A DNA stretch of 46,748 bases. It comes from Lachnospiraceae bacterium (GTDB lineage: Bacteria > Bacillota > Clostridia > Lachnospirales > Lachnospiraceae). Under the pieces are notes generated by a model. That model saw only the letters and a list, made by a program, of their open reading frames with translations. It had not been told where the DNA came from and did no database searches. The stretch lies in NCBI GenBank assembly GCA_017539565.1, contig JAFYCS010000013.1:1-46748 (forward strand), in the 5' to 3' direction. Below, piece by piece: positions 33,336 through 42,700 of the stretch. The position numbers were made by a program, and so were the translations under genes. How positions within the stretch are numbered: the first letter of the stretch is position 1; each line of letters begins with the position of its first letter.

Positions 33336-34178
33336 ATGAAAAATGTGGCAGTCATGACAAATAATAAAAGCACTGTATCAGAAAAGCTGATCAAGGTATT
33401 ATGTGTGATCCTGGCTATCGTTCTGGGTCTGGGGAGTGTTCTTATCATCTCCCGGCTGTTCGGCGGCAGCCTAAAGGCAGTTTTTCCCAATTACTGGGCA
33501 CGGCAGTTTGTTGATCAGCTGATAATGGCCATCATAGGCCTGGCTCTGATCTTTATCTTTCGTAAGCAGAAAGTACTAAAGTTTACGGCTGAAGGAATGA
33601 AGGAAGGCCTTATCTGCGGTGCCGCATGGACTGTCATGCTGCTGCTGGCTGTTGCCAATCTGTTCTTAAACCAGATGTCTGAGCCCGGTCTTCATCTTAT
33701 CAGCTGGTGGGAGATCAGCTTTCTTGTGCTCCAGTGCCTCCTGATCGGCCTGTTTGAAGAGGGAGTTTTCAGAGGAGTAGCTACAGAGCTTTCCCTTGAA
33801 CTGTTCGGTGACGAAAAAAAGAGCAATGCGAGGCTGGCCATAGCATTTACCTCGTTTTTATTCGGAGCCGTACACCTGATCAATGCCTTCCAGCCCGAAG
33901 TATCCCTTAAAGCAGCCTCCATGCAGGGTATAGCAGCATTCGGCGGCGGCCTGGTCTACGGTGCGATCTTCTACCGGTCACAAAGATGCATCTGGCCCTG
34001 CGTGATCTGGCATGCCCTCCAGGATCTGGCTGCATTTACAGCCGGCGGTTCTCTTTTCGGTGTCACCCAGGAGGAGGCCATAGGAAATACCGGCTTCGGT
34101 CAGGCAGCTCTCTCTATATTGTTCATTATCTGGTTCTTCTATCTCATGCGGGAACAGGAAACTGAAACCGTACAATAA
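33336..34178 (+). CDS. CPBP-family intramembrane metalloprotease-like protein
   Basis: A 280-residue membrane protein with the CPBP (Abi) motifs: EEGVFRG with Glu141-Glu142 and Arg146, FGAVH with His180, and WHALQD with His226. About eight helices. Family members process prenylated proteins in eukaryotes and in bacteria include bacteriocin self-immunity proteins. The frame opens at 33321, but TTGGAGG lies just before the ATG at 33336, which is used. Follows the tiny membrane protein and is closed by a terminator. Confidence 0.92.
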   Translation: MKNVAVMTNNKSTVSEKLIKVLCVILAIVLGLGSVLIISRLFGGSLKAVFPNYWARQFVDQLIMAIIGLALIFIFRKQKVLKFTAEGMKEGLICGAAWTVMLLLAVANLFLNQMSEPGLHLISWWEISFLVLQCLLIGLFEEGVFRGVATELSLELFGDEKKSNARLAIAFTSFLFGAVHLINAFQPEVSLKAASMQGIAAFGGGLVYGAIFYRSQRCIWPCVIWHALQDLAAFTAGGSLFGVTQEEAIGNTGFGQAALSILFIIWFFYLMREQETETVQ

Positions 34179-34212
34179 AACACTTTCAGGAAGGGCCCTG
34201 TCAGACATTCAG

Positions 34213-34254
34213 AAACCACCGGATGATCATAATAAACATCAGGTGGTTTTTTTT
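34213..34254 (+). terminator. Terminator after the CPBP gene
   Basis: AAACCACC (34213-34220) pairs with GGTGGTTT (34242-34249), with partial inner pairing (GATG and CATC), followed by a run of eight T (34247-34254). Confidence 0.85.
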
Positions 34255-34273
34255 GTCACCTTTTTGTATACTC

Positions 34274-34344
34274 ATGCATATATGTAGTGAAAGGGCCTTC
34301 GCGAAAGCTTTTCAATCACCGCGGTGATCATACATAATATGCAT
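34274..34344 (+). promoter_or_regulatory. Nested inverted repeats in the sigma-factor leader
   Basis: ATGCATATATGTA (34274-34286) is matched in inverted order by TACATAATATGCAT (34331-34344, one extra base). Inside lie GAAAG/CTTTTC arms and a perfect 14-base palindrome (34315-34328). The outer arm ends three bases before the Shine-Dalgarno AAGGAG (34347-34352). It may be a structured RNA leader or a DNA operator. Confidence 0.5.
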
Positions 34345-34358
34345 ATAAGGAGAATATA

Positions 34359-34859
34359 ATGTACGAAGATAAAGACGAACTGGAGACGGTGATAGACCGC
34401 TACAGTAATACACTGTATAAGATCTGTTACCTTATCCTTAAAAATGAACACGATACCAAAGACGTGCTGCAGGAAACGTTTTTGGCTTATTATACCAAAA
34501 AGCCGGCTTTTCAGACTGAAGAACACCGGAAAGCCTGGCTGATAAAGGTATCACAGAATAAGTGCAGGGAGTTTTTACGCTTCCATAAAAAGCACGCCGG
34601 CGTTCCCCTGGAGGAAATGGAAGAAAACCTGATGATAACAGACGGGATGCATGCTGATGAAATAGACCTGCTGTCAATGATCTGGAACCTGGATTATAAA
34701 CTTAAATCGGTAGTCATCCTCTATTATATCGAAGGCTACTCAGTTGAGGAGACGGCAGCTATCCTGAAGATCACCAAAGCAGCTGCTAAAAAGAGGCTGC
34801 AGCGTGCCAGAGAAGCACTCAGAACAGAATATAAAGGAGAAATAGCATATGAGAAATGA
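34359..34859 (+). CDS. ECF-type RNA polymerase sigma factor
   Basis: A 166-residue sigma-70 family protein. Region 2 covers about 8-75 (TLYKICYLILKNEHDTKDVLQETF), and region 4 covers about 105-155 with the helix-turn-helix EGYSVEETAAILKITKAAAKKRLQRAREAL. No region 3, so it is an ECF type. Its stop overlaps the next gene start by 11 bases, and that gene encodes a single-span membrane protein, the normal arrangement of sigma and anti-sigma factors. Target promoters cannot be told from here. Confidence 0.95.
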   Translation: MYEDKDELETVIDRYSNTLYKICYLILKNEHDTKDVLQETFLAYYTKKPAFQTEEHRKAWLIKVSQNKCREFLRFHKKHAGVPLEEMEENLMITDGMHADEIDLLSMIWNLDYKLKSVVILYYIEGYSVEETAAILKITKAAAKKRLQRAREALRTEYKGEIAYEK

Positions 34860-35976
34860 TATAAACGAAGATCTGCTCTGCAATATAGAGATCTCAGAAT
34901 CAATGAAAAATGAGATATATCTTAACTGTAAAAAGAATAAAAGAACGGCTGACTTTGCTTTCAGGTACTCCGGAGTACTCTCGGTAGTCATTGTTGCAGC
35001 GGTATTCAGCCTGTTAAGCATCGGCGCTGCTGCCGCATACATAAACGTAAGGCAGAGGCTGGAGACCATGCCTGATGAAGAATACGAAAACTATGAATAC
35101 GAAGTTGAGAACGATGTTTTCGCCGCCATGGATGAAGGATATTCCAGATCATTAAGAGACAGCGAGATCTTAAGGATGGTGGAGCTGGAAAGGGATTACT
35201 ATGATAACAATATGTTCCCGGATGAGCCTCTCCCCCACCTTGAAACCAAGGCCGAACTGGAAGAAAACATGCTTGCCTATGTAGCAGAAGACAATCTGCT
35301 CCATCTCCCCGAATCCGATATGACAGACGAGCAGCTGCTTCAATTCATCGACCATGATGCAAAGAAATGGTATGTTAACGAGCAGGCCCTTATCGATGAA
35401 GGCGTTGATGTAAGCGAATACTCCTCTATGACTCATGAGTCTACGCCCATTGCACCGGGCAGCACGGAAGAAAAGATCAAGGCGCAGGCCGATAAATACT
35501 TAAAAGATTTTTACGGTGCTGATGCTTCCGACAGCAGATGGGAACTATTCCTCGAACTTGAAGAAGGCGATGAAGAGTTTGGTACACCTGATTTTTACTG
35601 GTTAGATTACTCTATGGAAGGAACCGGCATGGGCAACGGCCACCAGGTATGGATAAAGGCCGATGACTTTACTCCTCTTCTCATAAACGTGACCGGTTGC
35701 GTATTCGATCTGGAAGCTGCTAAATACCCGGTTGAAGAGGTAGAAGCCCGGAAGGATGAAATAGCATCGGCTGCCATTGACACACTTGACGAACTCCTTG
35801 GCCTGGGAACGCCGGTGGGATACACCGCTTACATAGATGAATACGATAAGGAAGAAGGAAACGGACAGGTCGGTTTCCTGTGCATCGACCTTGACTACGG
35901 AGAGTTTACTGCATTTGCCTGCGTAAGGATCGAAGACGGAAAGATCAGACAATATATGAATAACTTCCACGATTAA
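34849..35976 (+). CDS. Membrane protein, probable anti-sigma factor
   Basis: A 375-residue protein with a short cytosolic N-terminus (1-40), one membrane helix (about 41-64) and a large acidic extracytoplasmic domain. It overlaps the sigma gene by 11 bases. The topology matches RsgI-like or other single-pass anti-sigma factors; the cytosolic segment is shorter than a classic zinc-binding anti-sigma domain, so family assignment is open. The outer domain (about 200-375) has a beta-rich pattern and two EWEL/WLDY-like segments. It probably senses an envelope signal and releases the sigma factor; not proven. Confidence 0.75.
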   Translation: MRNDINEDLLCNIEISESMKNEIYLNCKKNKRTADFAFRYSGVLSVVIVAAVFSLLSIGAAAAYINVRQRLETMPDEEYENYEYEVENDVFAAMDEGYSRSLRDSEILRMVELERDYYDNNMFPDEPLPHLETKAELEENMLAYVAEDNLLHLPESDMTDEQLLQFIDHDAKKWYVNEQALIDEGVDVSEYSSMTHESTPIAPGSTEEKIKAQADKYLKDFYGADASDSRWELFLELEEGDEEFGTPDFYWLDYSMEGTGMGNGHQVWIKADDFTPLLINVTGCVFDLEAAKYPVEEVEARKDEIASAAIDTLDELLGLGTPVGYTAYIDEYDKEEGNGQVGFLCIDLDYGEFTAFACVRIEDGKIRQYMNNFHD

Positions 35977-35980
35977 ACCT

Positions 35981-36027
35981 AAGACGGTGGGGACAGGATA
36001 ACAGTCTCCCACCGTCTTTCTTTTTTT
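35981..36027 (+). terminator. Terminator of the sigma/anti-sigma operon
   Basis: AAGACGGTGGG (35981-35991) pairs with CCCACCGTCTT (36008-36018), followed by TCTTTTTTT. The -35 box of the next operon begins right after the T run. Confidence 0.92.
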
Positions 36028-36028
36028 C

Positions 36029-36056
36029 TTGAAAATTAACGGATTTATGCTATCCT
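36029..36056 (+). promoter_or_regulatory. Promoter of the two-component operon
   Basis: TTGAAA (36029-36034) and TATCCT (36051-36056) are 16 bases apart, with TGC before the -10 (extended -10). It lies 36 bases before the regulator start. Confidence 0.6.
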
Positions 36057-36092
36057 TTCCATTATATGAACAGCTGAATAAGGAGGCGCAGC

Positions 36093-36776
36093 ATGGCGCT
36101 TGGCAAAAGGATACTGATAGTTGAAGATGAGCCCGGGATAAGGGAACTCCTGACCAACTATCTGTCAAATGAAGGATACGAAACCGAATGTGCTATAGAC
36201 GGCGTGGATGCCATAGCCAGATTCAACGAAGGACTCTTTGATCTGGTAATCCTGGATATCATGATACCCAAAATAGACGGCTACGGTGTATGTGAGGTGA
36301 TCAGAAAACAGTCCGGTATCCCGGTGATGTTCCTTTCCGCTCTTAATGATGATAAGTCGCAGATAAAGGGTTACGATCTGATGGCCGATGATTATGTGAC
36401 CAAACCCTTCTCCATGCCTGTCCTCATAAGGAAGATAAACGCCCTTATAAGAAGAGGTGAAAAATCTTCCGCAGATTCCGGTACTGTCCTTAACTACGCC
36501 GGGATCACTATAGATCCCGATACCATGGAAGTAAGTGTTAACGGAAAAGCCGTAGAGCTCACATCCCGTGAATTTGATCTGCTCTATACTCTGGCTAAAA
36601 ATCCCGGAAGGGTCTACAGCAGGGAAATGCTTTTAGATCTTTTATGGGACTATGACTCTCTTGTGGATGAACGCATCGTAGACAGCCACATCAAAAATCT
36701 CCGTCATAAGATGGGCACGGATCATATTGAGACCGTAAGAGGCAGGGGGTACAGGATTGCAAAAAAAGATAACTGA
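36093..36776 (+). CDS. OmpR/PhoB-family response regulator
   Basis: A 227-residue two-component regulator. The receiver domain (1-120) has Asp11/Asp13-type acidic residues in VEDEPG, the phosphorylation site Asp55 in VILDIM, and Lys104 in VTKPFS. The winged-helix output domain (about 130-225) has LTSREFDLLYTLAKNPGRVY and RIVDSHIKNLRHKMG. Resembles VanR/PhoB-type regulators. The kinase gene overlaps its end by 20 bases. AAGGAGG precedes the ATG. The target genes are unknown. Confidence 0.95.
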   Translation: MALGKRILIVEDEPGIRELLTNYLSNEGYETECAIDGVDAIARFNEGLFDLVILDIMIPKIDGYGVCEVIRKQSGIPVMFLSALNDDKSQIKGYDLMADDYVTKPFSMPVLIRKINALIRRGEKSSADSGTVLNYAGITIDPDTMEVSVNGKAVELTSREFDLLYTLAKNPGRVYSREMLLDLLWDYDSLVDERIVDSHIKNLRHKMGTDHIETVRGRGYRIAKKDN

Positions 36777-38154
36777 CAGCCTGTCCTTTAAGGTTTTTCT
36801 CATATCTTTTATCGTGCAGTTCTTGGCAGGCATGCTCATATGCCTTGTTTTGTATTCCCGCACTCCGGAGATGCTCTATTCCCCGGTAGAAGAACTGGCC
36901 GATATCGTTGAACGCCTGGATAGCTTAACACCCGGACAGGCTACGGGCCTTATCGATGATTATATCAGAAGAACAGGCGTGGATATCGCCATATACGATT
37001 ATGACGGCCGCGGAGCGATAATGTACTCCGAACCGGTGGACATAATAGGTACTCTCACATTAAAGACCCGTGCCGAAACTGATGCTGCCTATGATAAGCT
37101 TCCCGACAACAGCGGCGATCTGGGATCCTTTATGTTCGGATTAAAGAACGATCCAAAACAGTATACCCTTTTATATTTTTATTATAAAGACAAGGAAAAC
37201 CTTGTCCCCCGGGCGCTGGCTAACAGCTATCCGCTGATGATACTGGTGGTGGTTACAGTCTCCCTGATAAGTTCCGCGATCTACACGGTACTGTTTGCCC
37301 TGCCCGTAAAGAGATTAAGCAAAGCTTCCCATGCCATGGCCGGAATGGATTTTACGGTCAGATGCGACGAAGGCAGGAAAGACGAGATAGGCGATCTGGC
37401 CAGGGATCTTAATACTATGTCCGCTGCCCTGGATAAAAAGATCTCCGACCTTGAGACAGAGATCAACCGTGTGCGGGAACTGGAAAGCCAGAAAGAGATG
37501 TTCTTTGCCGCTGCTTCCCATGAGTTAAAAACCCCCGTCACCATCCTTGAAGGGCATATCCGCGGCATGATCGAAGGAGTTGGCCCCTATCAGGATCACG
37601 ATGAATATCTTTCAAAATCCCTTCGCAGCGTAAAGCGTATCGAGAGTCTTATCAATGAAATACTTACCGCTTCCAGGATGCAGTCGGCAGAGGATATTAC
37701 ATTTTCAACTGTTGATATGGGTAAAGTGATCAATGATAAACTTGCGGAATCAGAGGATCTGTTTACCATACGTGATATAAAACTGTCTGAAGATATTGAT
37801 GATGATCTGATCTTTAGAGGGAATAAAGAGCTGACTTCCCTTGCCATAGGCGCCTTTATAAGCAATGCTGTTTTCTATTCTCATGAAGGTGCCGGGATAA
37901 GCGTATCCTCTTGTAAAAAAGGGCATGATATCGTAACCGTTATCCGCAATACGGATGCCCATATTGATGAAACTGATCTGCCCCATCTCTTTGAAGCCTT
38001 CTACAGGCCGGACAAGTCACGGAGCAACCGTGACGGAGGCAGCGGTCTGGGGCTGTATCTTGCCCGGCTTATCATCACAAAACAGGGCGGCGAATGCAGC
38101 CTTTCCAATGAAGGCAATGATGTAGTGGCCACTATCATCCTTCCCTCCACATAA
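36757..38154 (+). CDS. Sensor histidine kinase
   Basis: A 465-residue membrane kinase: helix at about 11-33, extracytoplasmic sensor (35-155), helix 158-182, HAMP domain (183-235), dimerisation domain with His255 in AAASHELKTPVT, and a HATPase domain with the N box AFISNAVFYSHEG and GGSGLGLYLARLI. Partner of the regulator just upstream, which it overlaps. The start is a TTG codon at 36757 with AGGGGG upstream, a rare start and likely weak, which would make kinase less abundant than regulator. A tandem 11-base repeat carries the stop codon. Confidence 0.94.
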   Translation: MQKKITDSLSFKVFLISFIVQFLAGMLICLVLYSRTPEMLYSPVEELADIVERLDSLTPGQATGLIDDYIRRTGVDIAIYDYDGRGAIMYSEPVDIIGTLTLKTRAETDAAYDKLPDNSGDLGSFMFGLKNDPKQYTLLYFYYKDKENLVPRALANSYPLMILVVVTVSLISSAIYTVLFALPVKRLSKASHAMAGMDFTVRCDEGRKDEIGDLARDLNTMSAALDKKISDLETEINRVRELESQKEMFFAAASHELKTPVTILEGHIRGMIEGVGPYQDHDEYLSKSLRSVKRIESLINEILTASRMQSAEDITFSTVDMGKVINDKLAESEDLFTIRDIKLSEDIDDDLIFRGNKELTSLAIGAFISNAVFYSHEGAGISVSSCKKGHDIVTVIRNTDAHIDETDLPHLFEAFYRPDKSRSNRDGGSGLGLYLARLIITKQGGECSLSNEGNDVVATIILPST

Positions 38155-38167
38155 AATCCACATAAAA
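38146..38167 (+). repeat. Tandem 11-bp duplication at the kinase stop codon
   Basis: TCCACATAAAA occurs twice in a row (38146-38156 and 38157-38167). The first copy contains the TAA stop of the kinase gene, the second gives a further in-register-shifted copy, so this is a simple local duplication. Confidence 0.85.
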
Positions 38168-38171
38168 TCCC

Positions 38172-38225
38172 TTTGGTTTCCTTATCCGTCTGTTACCTTT
38201 AGGAAAAACAGGAAAGGAAACCAAA
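38172..38225 (+). promoter_or_regulatory. Hairpin that can hide the esterase ribosome binding site
   Basis: TTTGGTTTCCTT (38172-38183) is a perfect inverted match to AAGGAAACCAAA (38214-38225). The Shine-Dalgarno AAAGGA lies within the right arm, three bases before the ATG at 38229. In mRNA the pairing would block ribosome entry. There is no T run after it, so it is not a terminator. A temperature- or factor-controlled translational switch is possible but unproven. Confidence 0.6.
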
Positions 38226-38228
38226 ACT

Positions 38229-39698
38229 ATGAAAAAGATCACCGCAGAAAAACTTATTACCATCTGTGCAGCCGGACTTCTGTTATCTTCCCTTTCGGGT
38301 TGTGGGCATTCCGCCGAAGCATCCGCTGCAGCGGAAATCACGCCCGGAGCAGAAACTTCGCAGACAGCAGGAACTGTGACCGGGACAGACAGACTTATCA
38401 ACCACATGACGGATACAGAACTGTCCGGGACTCTTGAGACAGACTTTATGCTGCTTGATAAACCCTGGGAAAAAGCCTCTCAGCTATCTTCAGAAAATGC
38501 AGCCTCCATTTCAAACAACAAAATATATCTTGGTGACAGGTACGGCGCGATCGTTTACGGAACCCCTTTGTTCAACGCATTGCCCTCTGCTGATTATGAC
38601 GGCGGAGCCGGCGAAGTCGTCTATTATCATACCGATATCTCCACAGGCGAAAACACCGAAACTCTCTTAAGCTATAGCGATTATGATGACCTAAAAGAAA
38701 AACTCAGGGAAGAAACCGAGACAGATATTAAAAACGGTCATCAGCGTTTTCTTGCCGAAGGTGATCTTAATAGTATCATCGCCCTTTATGATGCGGTGCT
38801 TGATGGCAGTGTGCAGATGATCAACAGCGATATTATAGAGGATTATATGAACTACTACTATGCTTCAAAAAGCGGTGGAAATGACGAAAGCATGTACTGG
38901 GAAATGGATGAGGATAAGGTGGCTGCGATAAAGGATAACATACATGAATATCATTTGTATGATGAAGAACTGGATCTTAATTTTATAGTGCATGTCACTA
39001 CTCCGCCGGATTATGCTAAAGAGTCCGCTTATCCCGCCATAGTCCTTACGGATGCGGTATGGCGCTTTAAGGATGTGCCTTCCATGTATGAGCTGATGAA
39101 GGAAGGGAAAGCTGATCCCGCCATCCTTATAACCATCGGCTTTGATTATGATACCGACGGGTGGGACAATTCCGTACGTGCTAATATTCTATGCGACCAC
39201 AAGAAAGAGTTTCTGGATTTCATCACCGATAATATGATGCCCTATCTGAACACCATCTATGAGATGGATTTTGAGAACTCCACTCTCTTCGGCCATTCAC
39301 AGGGCGGCGTTTTTACCCATTATGCAGCTTTCAATTATGATCTTTATGAAAACAGGCCTTTTAAAAACTACATCATCGGCAGTCCCACATTCTGGACACC
39401 TTACTTTACCTGCGTAAAAGACTATGATGCGTATAAAAATGAATACGGTTACTTTGAAAGGAATACTTCTTACGACCGGAATCTTTTCATCACTGCCGGT
39501 GATAAAGAGGACGCCGATTATGAAGAATACTACGGAGAAAATGATTCCACTCTCGAAGGAGTGAAACACTTACGGGAACGCCTTGATCTCTGCGGTGTCA
39601 CTGCTTATGAGATCAGGACCTATGACAGCAATCACTATATGTATGTCCCGGAAATGCTGTCTGAATATATCCGGGAACATTACTCACCTTTTCCCTGA
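38229..39698 (+). CDS. Lipoprotein alpha/beta-hydrolase esterase
   Basis: A 489-residue lipoprotein: signal peptide ending LSSLSGC with Cys25, a Ser/Ala/Thr linker, an N-terminal region of unclear fold (60-240) and an esterase domain (about 245-489). The nucleophile is Ser357 in FGHSQGG; a histidine in DSNHYMYV near the end and an aspartate in TAGDKEDAD complete a likely triad. The domain resembles Esterase D/enterochelin esterase-like hydrolases. It should act outside the membrane, possibly deacylating polysaccharide or another ester; the substrate is unknown. It follows the two-component genes, which may control it. The ribosome binding site can be masked by a hairpin. Confidence 0.9.
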   Translation: MKKITAEKLITICAAGLLLSSLSGCGHSAEASAAAEITPGAETSQTAGTVTGTDRLINHMTDTELSGTLETDFMLLDKPWEKASQLSSENAASISNNKIYLGDRYGAIVYGTPLFNALPSADYDGGAGEVVYYHTDISTGENTETLLSYSDYDDLKEKLREETETDIKNGHQRFLAEGDLNSIIALYDAVLDGSVQMINSDIIEDYMNYYYASKSGGNDESMYWEMDEDKVAAIKDNIHEYHLYDEELDLNFIVHVTTPPDYAKESAYPAIVLTDAVWRFKDVPSMYELMKEGKADPAILITIGFDYDTDGWDNSVRANILCDHKKEFLDFITDNMMPYLNTIYEMDFENSTLFGHSQGGVFTHYAAFNYDLYENRPFKNYIIGSPTFWTPYFTCVKDYDAYKNEYGYFERNTSYDRNLFITAGDKEDADYEEYYGENDSTLEGVKHLRERLDLCGVTAYEIRTYDSNHYMYVPEMLSEYIREHYSPFP

Positions 39699-39708
39699 CA
39701 AAAATAAA

Positions 39709-39745
39709 GACACTCCGGGTCCGTAAACCCGAAGTGCCTTTTCTT
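39709..39745. terminator. Bidirectional terminator between convergent genes
   Basis: CACTCCGGGT (39711-39720) pairs with ACCCGAAGTG (39727-39736) with one mismatch. T runs flank it on both strands (CCTTTTCTTTC on plus; TCTTTATTTTTG on minus), so it can end both the esterase and the subtilase transcripts. Confidence 0.8.
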
Positions 39746-39774
39746 TCGTCAGAACTTTTTTCCGTCAGACAGGA

Positions 39775-42700
39775 TCAGTCAACAACATAGACCTTGATCT
39801 CTTTAGTCACCTTTCCTGCTTTGATCGTTACGGTAGAAGCTGCATAATTGCCGCTCTTATCCTTCTTCACTTTCTTACCGGTGATCACACCGTTCTTAAC
39901 AGATACGGTACCGCCCTTTGCCTTCCAGCTGACCTTTACTGCATCTGTAGATACATAAGGCTCCAAGGTATAATACACTGTAGTGCAGCTGCCCTTCTTC
40001 ATATAGATCGTATCGGTTTTCATATCCAGCAGATCGCAACTGTCTCCCAGTATATTGATGGCCTTAGCAGGCGCATTGATCACAAGCTTGCAGACCTTAC
40101 GGTTGATCTTTTCCGGTGCTGCCTTGCTATAACCTTCCACTACCAGATATACGGTTCCTGCTCCGGTCGCATTCAGGGAAACCGTTGCTTTTCCGGATTC
40201 GGGAGTGATCTCTTCTGCACCGTCGATCGTCAGAAGGTTCTCGTTTGTGCTGGTAAACTTCACTACATAATCCTCCGGCACTTTTCCCTTCAGGCTTGCA
40301 CTGAAGCTCTTTTCATCACCCTTGTTCAGCTTAAGGGATTTCTTTTCTACAGAAAGCTTCACTGCCTTGTCACCTGTAGCTGCCTTAGGCACCTCAATAC
40401 CGTTGACACTTACATTGAACTTGATCTCTTTCTTTTCGCTTCCGTTGGTCCAGGTGGCCGTAACCACGGCATTGCCGCCCTTCTTTGCGGTAAAGAGCCC
40501 CTTGTTCACGGTAACAACCTTCTTATCAGAGGACTTCCAGCTGATCTTTTCCTTGCCGGTAAGATAAATATTCATCAGCTGCCAGTAATCCACCTCACCT
40601 GAATTCAGCTCTACAGAGATCTCATCACCTGCATACGGATCCTGATAAGGGAAGATCTGATCCTTCTGATCACCAATCTTAACCGTCACAACACACTTTG
40701 CAGTTTTATTACCGCAGCTTGCTGTTACCGTTGCGCTGCCGGTTCTGATACCATAGAGTTCACCGGTGAAGCTGTCTACCTTCACGACCTGTTCATTGGA
40801 ACTGTCAAAGATCACAGCCGCCGTCTTTGCCGGATCTGCAAAGGTAACTTCACAGTTCAGCTTTTCCGCATAATCGATGCTGACTGTCTTCTTCTTGTCC
40901 ATCTTGATCTTCTTAACCTTTACAGAAGTATCGGTCTTTCTTTCAATGATCTTATCACCTGCTGCCGCAGCTGTTTCCATATCAATGCTGTAGAGGGCTG
41001 CCAGGCTCTCCGTAGAACCTGCCGGAGTATCAAGACCGTAAACCAGCACCTCTCCGTCATATGCCCCGACCACCGGTGCAAAGACTCTCGTCTCGGAAAG
41101 TCTTTTCTCCAGAGGCAAAAAGCCTGCTGCGATATTGTCATAACGCAGGAAGAAATTATCCGCCGTGATATCCTGTACCTTGGCATCCTTATCCTTCAGG
41201 CTTACCATACCGGTGAGGAAGATACCATCCTTTACGGCCACACCTGCCACAGGATTCATTTCATCCGCAAAGATCTTCACATCATCGGAAAACATGTTGG
41301 ATAAAACGGTAGATGAGAGCTCGGGACTTATGCTGAAGCTTTCTCCTCCGAAGGCGGCTTCGGCAAAGCCCTGGGAACCAAAGATATAATACTCCCTGCT
41401 TCCGTCCTCCTTTTCCTGCTGTCCGACTATCGGAATGCTGCGATAGCAATTCCTCAGGGTCCCGATCTGCTCCATGATACCATTGTAGGGATCCTTGACC
41501 AGCCATACTTCCGTAGGTGCATAGACATAATCCTCCAGCGGATCATAATAGCCCATTTCGGTTCTGAACAGAAGCAGTTCTGTTCCGTCGTTATACAGGC
41601 TGTCGATGGCATAGTCCATCTCCTCGAAGTGGTACGGAGCGGTAAGTTCCGTGTATTCTAAGGAACGCTTCTCCGGATCGTAGATAAACAGGTGTTCGCC
41701 GTCCGAAGAGACGATCCTTCCGTTCCAGGCTGCGATACCTCCGCTATAAGGGATTCCCTGCTCACCGCCCAATACTTCCGTTTTTTCTCCGTCATAGACA
41801 ATGGTCTTATACTCGCCGCTCACATAATCAGCGCCTGCAATATAAAACTTACCGTTTATGGCGGTCATCGTTTCGACTTGTGCACCGAAGATTGCCGCTT
41901 CCTGCTCAGTCGTAATGGGAATGCGCTTATACATCGTATCGGAAGAAACACTGGGAAGCGGATCCCCGATCTCCATGTACTTGGTATAGCTCTGTCTTCC
42001 TTCAGCCTTTGCACTGTCGCTGATGCTTACTACCAGCTCACCGCGTCTGATACCCTCGGGGCACTCGATGATCACTGATTCGGCATCCGTAGCCGCATCT
42101 GCTGCAGCCTTATTCACTGCTACCACCTTCAGGCTGCCGTCAGCGGTGCTCCAGCTCTTCTCACCCTGTCTGACCGTAAGGCTCGTATTTTCCTTTTCGC
42201 CGAAGAAGTAGCCGCTGAATGCGATCTTTCCGTCAGCAGTATATCCCACATTGTTCAGAACCGGTGTATAAGTACTTTCGTCGAGGGCGTTGCGCACATT
42301 GACCATACCGCCGGTCTCACAGATATCGGCAAACTGGTCGGACTTTCTTACCGATGCCAGGATCCTGGAAGCACGCTTGTAAGCGCTGTCATCCGGGAAG
42401 GCAGCTGCCACGATCGCTACCGCTCCGGCAACGGCCGGGGTAGCCATGGATGTTCCCTGAAGATAAACAAACGGGATTGCATCCGCTGCAGTGATCCAGA
42501 TCTTGTTGATATACGCATTTGTAAGAGTTGTGATCACCTCTTCATCATCATTATGGTATATCACGATACGGAACTCCGGATTCTCAAGATCAAAGCTTTC
42601 ACCAGTATATAGTCCGGTTCCGCTGAGAGGATAAGCCTCTACAGAATAAGTCTTACCCATGTTGTATGAGTAAGCCGGACGGTCCCATGCACCGCTGACG

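Noticed and set aside
34315-34328. Terminator made by the 14-base palindrome
   Set aside because: There is no T run after it and it lies just before a ribosome binding site.
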